In this document: positions 43,852 through 54,010 of the stretch, piece after piece
How the letters are laid out: each line of letters opens with the position of its first letter
Position numbering within the stretch: position 1 is the first letter of the stretch
NCBI RefSeq assembly: GCF_025660475.1
Contig: NZ_JAOUSF010000002.1
Location: 744,001-808,000 of the forward strand
Source: Perspicuibacillus lycopersici
Lineage (GTDB): Bacteria > Bacillota > Bacilli > Bacillales > Caldibacillaceae
DNA: 64,000 nucleotides
Reading direction: 5' to 3'
Notes under the pieces: model-generated
What the model was told of the DNA's origin: nothing
What the model saw: only the letters and a program-made list of their open reading frames with translations
The model's database searches: none
Made by a program: the position numbers and the translations under genes

Positions 43852-45216
43852 TTATGCCCCTGTAGGAATGGCATCATCATCAAAGCGTCTCTCTAAATTT
43901 ACAAACTTATTATACTCCTTTGCAAAGGCTAGCTGTACGGTTCCTACTGGGCCGTTACGTTGCTTTGCAATAATAATTTCAATAATGTTCTTGTTTTCCG
44001 ATTCCTTATCATAATAATCATCACGGTATAAAAAGGCAACGATATCAGCATCTTGCTCAATACTTCCTGATTCACGAATATCCGACATCATTGGTCGTTT
44101 ATCTTGTCGTTGCTCAACGCCACGGGATAACTGTGATAAGGCGATAACAGGCACTTGTAATTCCCTTGCTAGTGCTTTTAATGAACGTGAGATTTCAGAT
44201 ACTTCTTGTTGACGGTTATCGGATGATCTACCGCTTCCTTGTATTAATTGCAAGTAATCAATAATAATCATTCCTAAACCATGCTCTTGCTTTAAGCGAC
44301 GGCTTTTGGAACGAATCTCGGAGATCCGAACACCTGGTGTATCATCAATATATATTCCAGCATTAGACAAGCTTCCCATTGCCATTGTTAGCTTTTTCCA
44401 ATCATCGTCGGTTAAAGAGCCTGTCCGCAAATTTTGTGCATTAATATTTCCCTCTGCACAAAGCATACGCATAACTAATTGTTCAGCACCCATTTCTAGA
44501 GAGAATATCGCAACATTTTCATTTGTTTTCGTTGCGACATTTTGCCCAATATTTAAGGCAAAGGCAGTTTTCCCTACAGATGGTCTGGCAGCAACAATAA
44601 TTAAATCATTTCTTTGGAATCCTGCTGTCATTTTATCTAATTCCGCAAATCCTGTTGGTATTCCAGTTATATCGCCTTTTCTATTATTAAGAATCTCGAT
44701 ATTATCATACGTACGCACGAGCACATCTTTAATATTTTGAAATGATCCAGTATTTTTCCGATTGGCTACTTCTAAAATTTGTTTCTCTGCATCTGTTAAT
44801 AGATCATCAACTTCATCTTCCCGTGCAAAACCATCCTGTGCAATATTGGTTGCCGTTCGAATCAACCGGCGTAATAATGATTTTTCTTCGACAATTTTAG
44901 CATAATGCTCAATATTTGCTGCAGTTGGTACGGAACCAGCTAATTCTGTTAAGTAGGATACCCCACCAATATTTTCAAGCTGTTTTGTAGCAGCTAGCTC
45001 TTCGGTAACTGTAACAACATCGACAGCTTTTCCTTCGTCATTTAATTTGAGCATAACCGAAAAGATTTTTTGATGTGCGCTTCTATAAAAATCTTCTGGT
45101 ATTAATATTTCAGAAGCTACGGTTAAACTTTGTGGTTCTAAAAATATTGCACCTAAAACAGCTTGTTCCGCTTCCACACTTTGGGGAGGAGTTCGGTCTA
45201 TTAATACATCATTCAT
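43852..45216 (-). CDS. dnaC: Replicative DNA helicase
   Basis: A 454-residue hexameric DnaB-type helicase. The N-terminal domain (to about 150) carries PPQSVEAEQAVLGAIFL. The RecA-like domain has Walker A AARPSVGKTAFALNI (about 210), Walker B MIIIDYLQLI and the arginine-finger region near HxxxDMRESGSIEQDAD. It unwinds the fork, loaded in Bacillus by DnaB, DnaD and DnaI. SD ACGGAGG precedes ATG 45216. rplI and gdpP lie upstream in the same direction, separated by a terminator. Confidence 0.97.
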   Translation of the reverse strand: MNDVLIDRTPPQSVEAEQAVLGAIFLEPQSLTVASEILIPEDFYRSAHQKIFSVMLKLNDEGKAVDVVTVTEELAATKQLENIGGVSYLTELAGSVPTAANIEHYAKIVEEKSLLRRLIRTATNIAQDGFAREDEVDDLLTDAEKQILEVANRKNTGSFQNIKDVLVRTYDNIEILNNRKGDITGIPTGFAELDKMTAGFQRNDLIIVAARPSVGKTAFALNIGQNVATKTNENVAIFSLEMGAEQLVMRMLCAEGNINAQNLRTGSLTDDDWKKLTMAMGSLSNAGIYIDDTPGVRISEIRSKSRRLKQEHGLGMIIIDYLQLIQGSGRSSDNRQQEVSEISRSLKALARELQVPVIALSQLSRGVEQRQDKRPMMSDIRESGSIEQDADIVAFLYRDDYYDKESENKNIIEIIIAKQRNGPVGTVQLAFAKEYNKFVNLERRFDDDAIPTGA

Positions 45217-45399
45217 CTATTTGCCAACCTCCGTATCTTCAATTTACAAGCTTGTTATTTATTAATTTACGAAAATATGAACCTTTATTATTTGAATATA
45301 CCATTTATGTTTTATTATCAGTACCTTTTATTTTACCAGTTTTTTTGCAAAATGAAAAAGGGAATATGCTATCGCTAATCATACCAAATAATAGAAAAA

Positions 45400-45468
45400 T
45401 GGCTGTCCCAAAACCATTTCCCTTATTTCTGCTATCCAGAAAGGGATAATACTTGCTTGAGGCAGCCA
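45400..45468 (-). terminator. Terminator behind rplI
   Basis: TGGCTG with CAGCCA (45463-45468 and 45400-45405) encloses an inner hairpin (CCCTTTCTGG and CAGAAATAAGGG), followed by TTTTT on the minus strand. Confidence 0.7.
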
Positions 45469-45548
45469 ATTTCTGATTTTCTTCTGTTATTTTATCATGG
45501 TGATATATCTTTAGCGATGGAAAAATTTATCCGCTAGCTTACTAATTA

Positions 45549-45995
45549 TTATTCTTCTGTTACATGAACATTCAAAGTAGCAGTAACTTCTGAATGCAAC
45601 TTAACTGGTACCTTAGTATATCCAAGTGTCCGGATTGCATCATCTAATTCTATTTTACGTTTATCAATTTTAATTTGATGAGTTTTTTGTAATTGCTCTG
45701 CAATTTGCTTAGAAGTAATAGAACCGAATAAACGACCACCTTCACCAGCTTTTGCTTTTAGTTCAATCGTTAATTTTTCTACGACTTCTTTTAATTTTTT
45801 CGCATCCAATAATTCTTGCTCTGCTTGTTTATCAAGTTGACGATTTTTAGCTTCTAATGCTTTTAGATTGGCACTAGTTGCTTCTAAGGCCCAACCATTT
45901 TTTAATAAGAAATTATGTGCATAACCGTCTGCTACATTTTTTACTTCGCCTTTTTTCCCTTTACCTTTTACATCTTTTAAAAAGATTACTTTCAT
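45549..45995 (-). CDS. rplI: Ribosomal protein L9
   Basis: A 148-residue large-subunit protein. The N-terminal domain [30 protein letters not shown], the long connecting helix (about 42-74) and the C-terminal domain ending in [13 protein letters not shown] are typical. Its start codon overlaps the gdpP stop by one base (TAATG), implying translational coupling. Confidence 0.97.
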   Translation of the reverse strand: MKVIFLKDVKGKGKKGEVKNVADGYAHNFLLKNGWALEATSANLKALEAKNRQLDKQAEQELLDAKKLKEVVEKLTIELKAKAGEGGRLFGSITSKQIAEQLQKTHQIKIDKRKIELDDAIRTLGYTKVPVKLHSEVTATLNVHVTEE

Positions 45996-47962
45996 TATTT
46001 GGTTCCTCCTTCTAAATACTCATCAATGATTCGTTTTAATTGATGTTCTGCTTCGTCTATTGTAATATTTTGCAGTTGTGTGGCAGCATTTGTTAAATGC
46101 CCTCCACCATTTAGCTGTTCCATAATTAATTGTACATTGATGTTTCCTAAAGAGCGAGCACTTATACCTATCGTCTCATCTGGCCTTATAGAAATGACGA
46201 ATGATGCCTCCACCTTTTCCATCGTAAGTAATGTGTCTGCTGTTTGCGCAATAATTACTTGACTATAGAATACAGAAGGATCTCCCTTTGTTATTGCAAT
46301 GCCTTCCTTATAAAATACTGCTTTTTCCAGTAATTTTGCTCGTTTAATATACGTACTTAAATCTTCTTTTAAAAATTTCTGGACGAGTACCGTATCGGCA
46401 CCTTTGGATCGTAAATAGGACGCTGCATCAAAGGTACGAGATCCGGTTCGTAAAGAAAAGCTCTTCGTATCCACAATGATACCTGCAAGTAATGCAGTCG
46501 CCTCGAGTATATCAATTTTTCCTAATGGCTGATACTCCAACAATTCCGTTACTAGCTCCGCCGTAGAAGATGCATATGGCTCCATATATACTAATAGTGG
46601 ATTTTGGACAAATTCTTCACTTCGTCTATGGTGATCGATTACTACAATTCGTTCAATTGCATTTACAAGCTTTTCTTCGATTACAAGTGAAGGCTTATGG
46701 GTATCTACAATGACCAACAGCGCATTGGATAAATTCATTTCCAACGCTTCCTCTGGAGAAATAAAGTTGGAATAAATATCGGAACGCTGCTTCACTTCAT
46801 CCAGTAGCTTTTGCACACCAGAATCAATTTCTTGTTTATCTAATATAACATAGGCTTCCTTTTGATTGGTTTGAGCAATTTTCAATACCCCAATGGAAGC
46901 ACCAATTGCATCCATATCCGGATACTTATGCCCCATAATAATAACCAAATCACTATCTTGTATGAGTTCAGATAAAGCATGTGAGATGACCCGTGCTCGA
47001 ACTCTCGTGCGTTTTTCCATTGGATTCGTTTTTCCACCATAAAACTTCACTTTTCCGTTTGGAAGCTTAATTGACACTTGGTCGCCGCCTCTTCCTAAGG
47101 CAAGGTCTAAACTTGATTGCGCTAACCCACCTAATTCTGGAAATGAGGATACACCTACGCCTACACCAATACTTAAAGTTAATGGCATATTATGTTTCGT
47201 GGAAGTATCTCTAATATCGTCGATAATGGAAAACTTCTCTCGTTCTAATTTATCGAGAATTTTTTCGTTAAAAAACGCAACATAACGATCAGAAGATATT
47301 CGTTTCAAATAAATGCCATACTCATTTGCCCAATCATTTAACAAGGAGGTTACTCGGTTATTTAAACTTCCTCTTGCTTGGTCGTCCATTCCTTGCGTGA
47401 TTTCATCATAATTATCTAAATAAACAATAGCAACTACTGGTTTTTCTTGTTCATATTTCCGTTCAATTTTTACTTGTTCTGTTATATCGAAGAAGTATAG
47501 TAATTTTTCTTCTTTCTTATAAATGACACGGTATCTACGGTCATATAATGTAACATTGTCGCTTTCTATTTCTTGCTTTACGATTGGAATTAATGAATCC
47601 GCTACATCATATAATGACCGACCAATTAAGGACGATTCGTTCATGCATGACGCAATAAAGGGATTTGCCCATTCGATATAATAATCATCATTAATTAATA
47701 AAATTCCAATTGGCATCTCTAAAAGGGCTTCTTCTCCTACCTTTTTCACACGATGTGAAATGACAGAGATATATTTTTCCGTTTCTTCCCGGAAAACCCT
47801 TTCCTGGTGAAAAATTTTCCAAATGATTACTGAGCATACAATAAATCCAGGAATACTAATCCACCAGTTATACCATGTAAAGAAAAGGAAAAATAAAAAC
47901 AGCACAGCTACCAATATGAACAGAAGATTACGCAGCGCTTTTTTTTGTAAAAAAATCGGCAT
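45995..47962 (-). CDS. gdpP: Cyclic-di-AMP phosphodiesterase GdpP
   Basis: A 655-residue membrane enzyme that hydrolyses c-di-AMP to pApA. Two membrane helices (about 10-50) are followed by a PAS domain (about 85-165), a degenerate GGDEF domain (about 170-305, [16 protein letters not shown] with no GGDEF motif), a DHH domain (about 335-495; [27 protein letters not shown]) and DHHA1 (about 580-650, ending [12 protein letters not shown]). SD TTAGGAG precedes ATG 47962. It regulates potassium and cell-wall balance. Confidence 0.96.
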   Translation of the reverse strand: MPIFLQKKALRNLLFILVAVLFLFFLFFTWYNWWISIPGFIVCSVIIWKIFHQERVFREETEKYISVISHRVKKVGEEALLEMPIGILLINDDYYIEWANPFIASCMNESSLIGRSLYDVADSLIPIVKQEIESDNVTLYDRRYRVIYKKEEKLLYFFDITEQVKIERKYEQEKPVVAIVYLDNYDEITQGMDDQARGSLNNRVTSLLNDWANEYGIYLKRISSDRYVAFFNEKILDKLEREKFSIIDDIRDTSTKHNMPLTLSIGVGVGVSSFPELGGLAQSSLDLALGRGGDQVSIKLPNGKVKFYGGKTNPMEKRTRVRARVISHALSELIQDSDLVIIMGHKYPDMDAIGASIGVLKIAQTNQKEAYVILDKQEIDSGVQKLLDEVKQRSDIYSNFISPEEALEMNLSNALLVIVDTHKPSLVIEEKLVNAIERIVVIDHHRRSEEFVQNPLLVYMEPYASSTAELVTELLEYQPLGKIDILEATALLAGIIVDTKSFSLRTGSRTFDAASYLRSKGADTVLVQKFLKEDLSTYIKRAKLLEKAVFYKEGIAITKGDPSVFYSQVIIAQTADTLLTMEKVEASFVISIRPDETIGISARSLGNINVQLIMEQLNGGGHLTNAATQLQNITIDEAEHQLKRIIDEYLEGGTK

Positions 47963-48138
47963 ATTATCCAGCTCCTAAATAAAGTAAAAATCCTCTATTT
48001 GATGGTTATTTCGCCCTTTCCTTTAAACACTTTAGCGCTTTCACATCACAAATATTTTTACATTTTTATTTTCAATTACTACAGTAAATGGGCTAGCTAT
48101 TGAAGGAAGGAATCTTTCTATCCCTCCCCCAGAATAGC

Positions 48139-49083
48139 CTATTTATTTTTTTTCGATGTTAGTCTATTTCGCAAACCAAAGCCTACATCAATTATACCTA
48201 AAATACGTACAATTTGAACTAATAAAGGATTTAACAATGCAAATATCGTTACAATCACTGGTACAGCTTTATGAACATTTTTTTGATATGCAAAGTAAAA
48301 AATAAATGTAATACCCTGAAAAACAAAGAGCATTTGCATTATGTATACTAAATTTGTTATCGCATTATACAAAAAAGTTCCTTCCTGTGCTGGTATTATT
48401 AGGGAAAGTATCAAAACAATAAGAAAGTACCAAATTATACTTCTTGGTAGTGATAACTCACGGAAAGGTTTTGAAGCCGGAATTTGAATACCTAGCCTTT
48501 TAATAATTGGATAAGAAATGATTTGTAAAAACAAAACAATTAGTGCTGACGATAAAACAAACATTGATGGAAGTAATACTATAAATAAATCAATCGTGGC
48601 ACCAATCTGTTTTTCAAAATCAGCAGGCAAATCTTGACCTAACACTTCCATCATTGAAGTCGCATGCTTAATCGTTTCGTTAATGGTTAATGTAAATTCA
48701 TCTAGATAATTAATATTAAATATCGCTATAGATATTACATATTGAATGATTAGGATAATTAAAAAGGTTATCGTCCCTGCGATGAACGAAGTAAATCGAT
48801 CACGTTTCGTGTGAATACACCAACCAAATACAAGCCCTGTTAATCCTAAACTAATCGTCATGGGTAATGAGAGAACCGATCCTACAATGAAGGTAATAGC
48901 TAATGATGCTACAAAAAAGACAAATCCATCTTTCCAATTATTTTTTGCTGTATAGTAAATAAATGGTACAGGCAAAACTAGTAGCATTATGGTGCCAATG
49001 ATGGGCACATACAGCAAGATGAGCAACATTATAGTATAAATAGCTAGAACGATTGCTCCCTCAGTAATTTTTCTTATGCTCAC
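48139..49083 (-). CDS. yybS: DUF2232 family membrane protein YybS
   Basis: A 314-residue protein with about eight membrane helices. It is conserved at this place in Bacilli, directly upstream of gdpP, and its function is unknown. The loop PASKPFRELSLPRSI and the helix pattern match YybS/DUF2232. It starts at GTG 49083 with GAGGTG upstream. Confidence 0.9.
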   Translation of the reverse strand: MSIRKITEGAIVLAIYTIMLLILLYVPIIGTIMLLVLPVPFIYYTAKNNWKDGFVFFVASLAITFIVGSVLSLPMTISLGLTGLVFGWCIHTKRDRFTSFIAGTITFLIILIIQYVISIAIFNINYLDEFTLTINETIKHATSMMEVLGQDLPADFEKQIGATIDLFIVLLPSMFVLSSALIVLFLQIISYPIIKRLGIQIPASKPFRELSLPRSIIWYFLIVLILSLIIPAQEGTFLYNAITNLVYIMQMLFVFQGITFIFYFAYQKNVHKAVPVIVTIFALLNPLLVQIVRILGIIDVGFGLRNRLTSKKNK

Positions 49084-49268
49084 ATATACACCTCTTTATT
49101 TATAATCTTAGTTCAAGTAGTATCACTCTAGTTCTAATGACCTATAAACCCCTACTATCTTATTGTAACGATTAAAATACTATCCTTCAACTAAACATCG
49201 TGACATATATTCAACTTTTCTGCAAAAGGTAAATCGAAGTTGGGATTTACATATATTTCTTTATAAAC

Positions 49269-49301
49269 AAAAAGCAGCAAAGATAAACTTCGCCGCTTTT
49301 T
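49269..49301 (-). terminator. Terminator of rpsF-ssb-rpsR operon
   Basis: AAAAAGC-GC with GC-GCTTTTT (49269-49278 and 49292-49301), one mismatch, with TTTTTGTTT on the minus strand. Confidence 0.82.
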
Positions 49302-49325
49302 ATATATCCGTTCTATTATTAGTTC

Positions 49326-49568
49326 TTATCTTTCTTCTGCAACAAACGGAAGTAATGCTACTTGACGAGCACGTTTGATTGCTCTAGTCAACATACGTTG
49401 ATATTTAGCACTTGTACCAGTTACACGTCTTGGTAAAATTTTTCCGCGTTCAGAAATGAATTTTTTAAGAAGATCTACATCTTTATAGTCGATATGAGTG
49501 ATACCGTTAGATGTAAAATAGCATACTTTCCGGCGTTTTCCACGACCTTTACGTCCACCAACTGCCAT
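49326..49568 (-). CDS. rpsR: Ribosomal protein S18
   Basis: An 80-residue small-subunit protein of usual length. [67 protein letters not shown] (positions 2-68, cited by motif only) is classic. The single Cys near residue 17 may be a metal-site relic. It starts at ATG 49568 with AAAGGAGTG upstream. Third gene of the operon. Confidence 0.97.
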   Translation of the reverse strand: MAVGGRKGRGKRRKVCYFTSNGITHIDYKDVDLLKKFISERGKILPRRVTGTSAKYQRMLTRAIKRARQVALLPFVAEER

Positions 49569-49609
49569 TTGATTCACTCCTTTCCTAATTTATTTTTGTT
49601 GAAATCCCA

Positions 49610-50092
49610 TTAAAATGGTAAATCATCATCTGAGATATCAATTGGTTGTCCATTATCGAAGAATGGATCCGCATTTCTTGATGGGTTAGGGTTTCTCTGT
49701 TGATTCTGATTGTTGGATCCAAATGGATTTTCATTCTGATAGCCTGAAGGTGAAAATTCTCTATTAGAAGAACCTTTTGGTTCTAAAAATTGTACACTTT
49801 CAGCAACAACTTCTGTTACATATACTCTCTTACCATCTTGTCCTTCATAATTTCTTGTTTGGATACGTCCATCAACACCAGCTAAGCTTCCTTTTTTAAG
49901 AAAGTTAGCGACGTTTTCCGCTTGTTTTCTCCAAACTACACAATTAATGAAGTCAGCTTCTCGTTCACCTTGTTGGTTAGAGAAAGTTCTATTTACGGCA
50001 ATGGTAAAAGTAGCTACTGGAACTCCACTTGGTGTATAACGTAGATCCGGATCTTTCGTTAAACGACCAACTAAAACTACGCGATTAAGCAT
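49610..50092 (-). CDS. ssb: Single-stranded DNA-binding protein
   Basis: A 160-residue SsbA. The OB-fold spans residues 1-108 ([41 protein letters not shown]). A disordered tail rich in Asn, Gln and Pro runs to the acidic tip DISDDDLPF, which recruits replication and repair proteins. ATG 50092 is chosen over the 50113 start. It binds and protects ssDNA at forks. Confidence 0.97.
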   Translation of the reverse strand: MLNRVVLVGRLTKDPDLRYTPSGVPVATFTIAVNRTFSNQQGEREADFINCVVWRKQAENVANFLKKGSLAGVDGRIQTRNYEGQDGKRVYVTEVVAESVQFLEPKGSSNREFSPSGYQNENPFGSNNQNQQRNPNPSRNADPFFDNGQPIDISDDDLPF

Positions 50093-50119
50093 CAGAATCA
50101 ACTCCCTTTTCAAAAGAAA

Positions 50120-50135
50120 TGTTTCACGTGAAACA
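50120..50135. other. parS site (Spo0J/ParB binding)
   Basis: TGTTTCACGTGAAACA, a perfect 16-bp parS palindrome, between ssb and rpsF. ParB loads here and spreads. Confidence 0.95.
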
Positions 50136-50162
50136 ATTTCTAAACATTGTATATTTTAATAA

Positions 50163-50450
50163 TTATTCTTCTTCTTTAACAATTAAATGACGGATGATAT
50201 CTTCGCTAATTTTAGCTAGACGATCAAATTCCTCAACTGCTTCTGCACCAGAAGTAAAGTTGATAATTTGGTAATAACCATCACGGAAATCATTAATCTC
50301 ATACGCAAGACGGCGTTTACCCCAATCTTTTTGTTGAGTTATTTCCGCACCATTATCAGTCAATACTTTTGCAAAACGTTCAACAACAGCTTTTTTCGCT
50401 TCGTCATCAATATTTGGTCGGATGATGTACATAACTTCGTACTTTCTCAT
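50163..50450 (-). CDS. rpsF: Ribosomal protein S6
   Basis: A 95-residue small-subunit protein. [22 protein letters not shown] and [22 protein letters not shown] are diagnostic. ATG 50450 is preceded by AAAAGGAGGTG. First gene of the operon, with a leader that may bind the S6:S18 complex. Confidence 0.97.
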   Translation of the reverse strand: MRKYEVMYIIRPNIDDEAKKAVVERFAKVLTDNGAEITQQKDWGKRRLAYEINDFRDGYYQIINFTSGAEAVEEFDRLAKISEDIIRHLIVKEEE

Positions 50451-50470
50451 CACTTTCACCTCCTTTTGGT

Positions 50471-50494
50471 CTTAACGGCTCATAAATGAGCAAG
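50471..50494 (-). promoter_or_regulatory. Probable S6:S18-binding leader hairpin
   Basis: On the minus strand CTTGCTCATTTATGAGC, CGTT and AAG form a hairpin with an asymmetric CCG-like bulge just upstream of the rpsF ribosome site. This looks like the known S6:S18 autoregulatory RNA motif of Bacilli. Match judged by eye. Confidence 0.5.
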
Positions 50495-50526
50495 GAGCAA
50501 TATAAATACATTACTCACGAATAAAA

Positions 50527-50555
50527 ATTATACCATAGTTCATTAGATAGTGCAA
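50527..50555 (-). promoter_or_regulatory. Sigma-A promoter of rpsF operon
   Basis: -35 TTGCAC (50555-50550), 17-bp spacer, consensus -10 TATAAT (50532-50527) with a TGG in front. Confidence 0.8.
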
Positions 50556-50696
50556 CAACACATAAATAAAAAGCTATTTTATTCATTATGAATTTATAAA
50601 TCATGTTACGCTCCACCATTTTTCATAACATATTACTTAATAATGATATAGTGTGAATAGGGTATATATGCACTTAAGGAATGGAGTGTATGAACC

Positions 50697-51224
50697 ATGT
50701 TTAAAGCGTTTAATTTTGACTTTAGCTATCAAGAACGAGATACCAACGTCCCTTTAGTGATTATGATGTGTGGTATAGCGGGGTCTGGGAAAACAACTTT
50801 TGCAAAACAATTAGAAAAGGAAGGCTTTGTTCGTCTATCTATCGATGAAGAAATTTGGACTACAAATGGCCGCTATGGGATTGATTTTCCAATAGAAAAA
50901 TTGGAGGATTTTAAAATAGCTGCCGAGAGAAAATTACGAAAATACCTTGTTAAATTAATTCAAAATAAGCAACCAGTTGTAATTGACTTTAGCTTTTGGG
51001 ATCGATCAAGAAGAAATGCACATAAACAACTTATTGAAGAATCTGGTGGAAAATGGAAGCTTATTTACTTAAAGGTTCATCCAGATGATTTGCGGAAACG
51101 ATTGAAGATTCGCAACCAACGCTTTGATGCTAATGCATTTCCGATTACAGAGGAACTACTAGCTTCTTACCTAGATGGGTTTGAAGTACCAATTGGTAAA
51201 GGAGAAATAGTGATTGAAAATTAA
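50697..51224 (+). CDS. AAA_33-type P-loop ATPase/kinase-like protein
   Basis: A 175-residue P-loop protein with Walker A GIAGSGKTTFAKQ at residues 27-39, SIDEEIW near 53 and VVIDFSFWDRSRRNAHKQL (Walker-B-like) near 95-113. A lid region RKRLKIRNQR follows. The family includes polynucleotide, zeta-toxin-like and nucleoside kinases; the substrate is unknown. It is on the opposite strand to all neighbours, with a terminator at 51262. Confidence 0.8.
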   Translation: MFKAFNFDFSYQERDTNVPLVIMMCGIAGSGKTTFAKQLEKEGFVRLSIDEEIWTTNGRYGIDFPIEKLEDFKIAAERKLRKYLVKLIQNKQPVVIDFSFWDRSRRNAHKQLIEESGGKWKLIYLKVHPDDLRKRLKIRNQRFDANAFPITEELLASYLDGFEVPIGKGEIVIEN

Positions 51225-51261
51225 CTTTTTTTATTGCAAGATTGTTGCGATACTTCAAGAA

Positions 51262-51312
51262 AAAAGGACCATGCTTTATGCTTGTATTTATTAAGCATGG
51301 TTCTTCATTTTT
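51262..51312 (+). terminator. Terminator of AAA_33 gene
   Basis: GGACCATGCTT (51266-51276) with AAGCATGGTTC (51293-51303), then TTCATTTTT. Confidence 0.72.
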
Positions 51313-51372
51313 ATATAGAAAATCGTACGTTAAAAAGAACAAATTCTTTTAAAGTTCGCTTCTTTAAAAGAA

Positions 51373-52473
51373 TTACACATTAAAACGGAAATGCATAATA
51401 TCGCCATCTTGAACGACGTATTCTTTACCTTCTAGCCGGACTTTTCCTGCTTCTTTTGCTGCATTCATGGAGCCATATTCCATGAGATCATCATACGATA
51501 CTGTTTCTGCACGAATGAAGCCCTTTTCAAAGTCACTGTGGATGATTCCAGCACATTGTGGTGCTTTCATTCCTTTTTTAAATGTCCAGGCACGAACTTC
51601 TTGTACCCCTGCCGTAAAGTATGTTGCAAGTCCTAATAGGTAATACGATTTCCGGATTAATTGATCTAATCCAGATTCCTCTATTCCAAGTTCTTCTAAA
51701 AATGCAGCTTTTTCTTCTGCGTCTAATTCCGCAATTTCTTCTTCTATTTTCGCACAAATAACGACTACTTCTGCATTTTCATTTTTTGCAAATTCACGAA
51801 CCATTTTTACATATTCATTTTCTTCTGTACTTGCAATATCATCTTCCCCAATATTTGCTACATACAATATCGGTTTGATGGTAAGCAACTGAAATCCTTT
51901 AACCATTTTCAATTGATCTTCTGTTAATTCTACTGCACGGGCAGGGATTTCTTTTTCAAATGCTTCCTTCAGCTTTACTAGTACCTCGTATTCATTAATA
52001 GCATCTTTATCCTTTTGTTTTGCTAATTTTTCTACACGAGTAATACGTTTTTCAACACTTTCTAAGTCTGCTAAAATAAGCTCTAAATTAATCGTTTCAA
52101 TATCATCAATCGGATTCACCTTACCGGAAACATGTGTAATATTATCGTCAGCAAAGCAACGAACTACATGACAAATAGCATCAACTTGGCGAATATTAGA
52201 TAAAAACTTATTACCTAAGCCTTCCCCTTTGCTTGCCCCTTTAACGATTCCAGCAATATCAGTAAATTCAAATGTAGTTGGTACAGTTTTCTTCGGAACG
52301 ACCAATTCTGTTAATTTATCCAAACGAACATCTGGAACCTCTACTACTCCTACATTTGGATCTATCGTTGCAAATGGATAATTTGCTGCTTCTGCTCCAG
52401 CTTGCGTTATTGCATTAAATAACGTTGACTTCCCTACATTCGGTAAACCAACAATTCCTGCTGTTAAAGCCAT
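51373..52473 (-). CDS. ychF: Redox-regulated ATPase/GTPase YchF
   Basis: A 366-residue Obg-family P-loop protein, exact family length. MALTAGIVGLPNVGKSTLFNAI (G1, near residue 9-16), DPNVGVVEVPD and DIAGIVKGASKGEGLGNKFL (G3) are diagnostic. The adenine-specific NMxE-like G4, ANIGEDD, replaces NKxD. A coiled coil (about 130-200) and a C-terminal TGS domain (AWTFKKGMKAPQCAGIIHSDFEKGFIRAE) follow. It binds ribosomes. ATG 52473 was chosen with GGGAG upstream. Confidence 0.96.
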   Translation of the reverse strand: MALTAGIVGLPNVGKSTLFNAITQAGAEAANYPFATIDPNVGVVEVPDVRLDKLTELVVPKKTVPTTFEFTDIAGIVKGASKGEGLGNKFLSNIRQVDAICHVVRCFADDNITHVSGKVNPIDDIETINLELILADLESVEKRITRVEKLAKQKDKDAINEYEVLVKLKEAFEKEIPARAVELTEDQLKMVKGFQLLTIKPILYVANIGEDDIASTEENEYVKMVREFAKNENAEVVVICAKIEEEIAELDAEEKAAFLEELGIEESGLDQLIRKSYYLLGLATYFTAGVQEVRAWTFKKGMKAPQCAGIIHSDFEKGFIRAETVSYDDLMEYGSMNAAKEAGKVRLEGKEYVVQDGDIMHFRFNV

Positions 52474-52657
52474 ACCTTTCACTCCCAATCAAAAATATCT
52501 TTTTCAATATATTATGTTTTTTATCTTAATATTGCGGTTTTACTATTATACCGATTCTACCTACTATAATTCTCCCACAATTATAGTAATACTATAAATA
52601 AAAAACAAGAACATTACGGTAATAGCAATCAAAACTATTGTTTAATACGTAAGTAGC

Positions 52658-52688
52658 TAAAAAATACTGCCCCAAAGACAGGCAGTAT
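52658..52688 (-). terminator. Terminator of yyzM
   Basis: ATACTGCC with GGCAGTAT (52664-52671 and 52681-52688), perfect, then TTTTTT on the minus strand. Confidence 0.85.
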
Positions 52689-52794
52689 CCTTGATAAAAC
52701 TTAAAATTATATCTAATTACTAGCTTTATAGTATCCATTATTTTGTCATCTATTTCCGGTCGAGTTCTAGTCTATTCTCACCGTGGGATATATG

Positions 52795-52989
52795 TTATTC
52801 CTCATGTCCCACTACTTTTTTCATTTTCCTTGAAAAATCTTTTCTAGAAATGAGTACACTATGTGAACAACCTGTACATTTTATCCGTATGTCCATGCCC
52901 ATTCTAATGATCTTCCAGCAATTAGTTCCACAAGGGTGTGGCTTTTTCATTTCTACTAAATCATTCAATTGAAATGTCTTTTCTTCCAT
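52795..52989 (-). CDS. yyzM: DUF951 zinc-ribbon-like protein YyzM
   Basis: A 64-residue protein conserved beside ychF and yyaC in Bacilli. QLNDLVEMKKPHPCGTNCW, then MDIRIKCTGCSH give the Cys pattern CGxxC/CxxC (about residues 20-43) of DUF951. It may bind nucleic acid or ribosomes. Start ATG 52989 has GGAGG upstream; the in-frame start at 53028 is rejected. Confidence 0.9.
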   Translation of the reverse strand: MEEKTFQLNDLVEMKKPHPCGTNCWKIIRMGMDIRIKCTGCSHSVLISRKDFSRKMKKVVGHEE

Positions 52990-53183
52990 ATATATTGCCT
53001 CCACTCTCTGAAATACCTGTACCATCATGGATGAAAATCACGGATAGGATTTTAATCATATATCTCCACTATTATTTTACAGTTAATACATAGAAATGAA
53101 AAGATTATTTTTTCAAGCGATAAAAAGAATATTTTAACAAAATTCTTTATTTAAGATGTATAAAAATCACGATTCCTTACTAA

Positions 53184-53200
53184 ACTGATACTATATCAGT
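53184..53200. promoter_or_regulatory. 17-bp inverted repeat upstream of yyaC
   Basis: ACTGATA-CTA-TATCAGT is a perfect 7-bp inverted repeat about 23 bp before the yyaC start. It may be a regulator site or a short hairpin covering the leader. Confidence 0.45.
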
Positions 53201-53222
53201 ATTGCCAAAAAGGTGGAGTGTT

Positions 53223-53840
53223 ATGTTTAAATCACGTTTATTTAAAGGAGAAAATGATTTTAAAATTCACTGGAATGAAAGTTTAGCAACAAATAAAATT
53301 GCTAACGAGCTTTTTTCATACTTTCCTTTAAATGATTTCACTCCAATTGTTTTTATCTGTATTGGAACAGATCGCTCAACTGGGGATTCTTTAGGTCCAT
53401 TAGTTGGCACACAATTACTTAATAAACATTTACCAAATAATTTTTATTGTTATGGTACTTTAGATGATCCAATCCATGCCGTGAATTTACAGGAGAAATT
53501 AGCTTTAATCCAACAGCAATTTATTAATCCATTTATTGTTGGGATTGATGCATGTCTTGGCCAAAGCCAGCATGTTGGAACTATTCAAATAAAGGAAGGT
53601 CCTTTAAAACCAGGTGCCGGAGTCAATAAATCTTTACCTAATGTAGGCAATATTCATATGACAGGTATTGTTAATATTAGTGGCTTTATGGAGTATTTCG
53701 TCCTACAAAATACTCGTTTAAACCTTGTAATGAATATTGCAACAATCATTTCGGAGTCAATTTATAAAGCAGGATTACTATATACATTTGATCAAAAAAT
53801 AGTTAACAGTGGCCATGAAACACAAAAAGATTCATTATAA
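53223..53840 (+). CDS. yyaC: Spore protease-like protein YyaC
   Basis: A 205-residue protein of the GPR-like fold found in spore formers. PIVFICIGTDRSTGDSLGPLVGTQL (about 43-67) is diagnostic, along with IGIDACLG-like VGIDACLGQ and PGAGVNKSLPNVGNIHMTGIVN. It is probably a sporulation protease. The start is ATG 53223 with GGTGGAG upstream. On the plus strand, opposite its neighbours. Confidence 0.92.
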   Translation: MFKSRLFKGENDFKIHWNESLATNKIANELFSYFPLNDFTPIVFICIGTDRSTGDSLGPLVGTQLLNKHLPNNFYCYGTLDDPIHAVNLQEKLALIQQQFINPFIVGIDACLGQSQHVGTIQIKEGPLKPGAGVNKSLPNVGNIHMTGIVNISGFMEYFVLQNTRLNLVMNIATIISESIYKAGLLYTFDQKIVNSGHETQKDSL

Positions 53841-53911
53841 AGAACATGTATCTTTTGTCTATATTCTATTTTCTAATAGTTTCATGTTATTCGTGAAATA
53901 TGAACATCAAA

Positions 53912-53970
53912 ATAGCACGCGGACTAAAAATACTCTAGTAAAAACGGAGTGTCTTCAGTTTGCGTGCTAT
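53912..53970. terminator. Bidirectional terminator between convergent genes
   Basis: ATAGCACGCGGACT (53912-53925) pairs with AGTTTGCGTGCTAT (53957-53970), 12 of 14. A second small hairpin (ACTC and GAGT) lies inside. Confidence 0.65.
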
Positions 53971-54010
53971 ATTAATTAACTATAATAACAACAATACATA
54001 AACAGATTTT

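Noticed and set aside
44306-44740. Plus-strand 144-residue frame in dnaC
   Set aside because: Shadow of the helicase gene.
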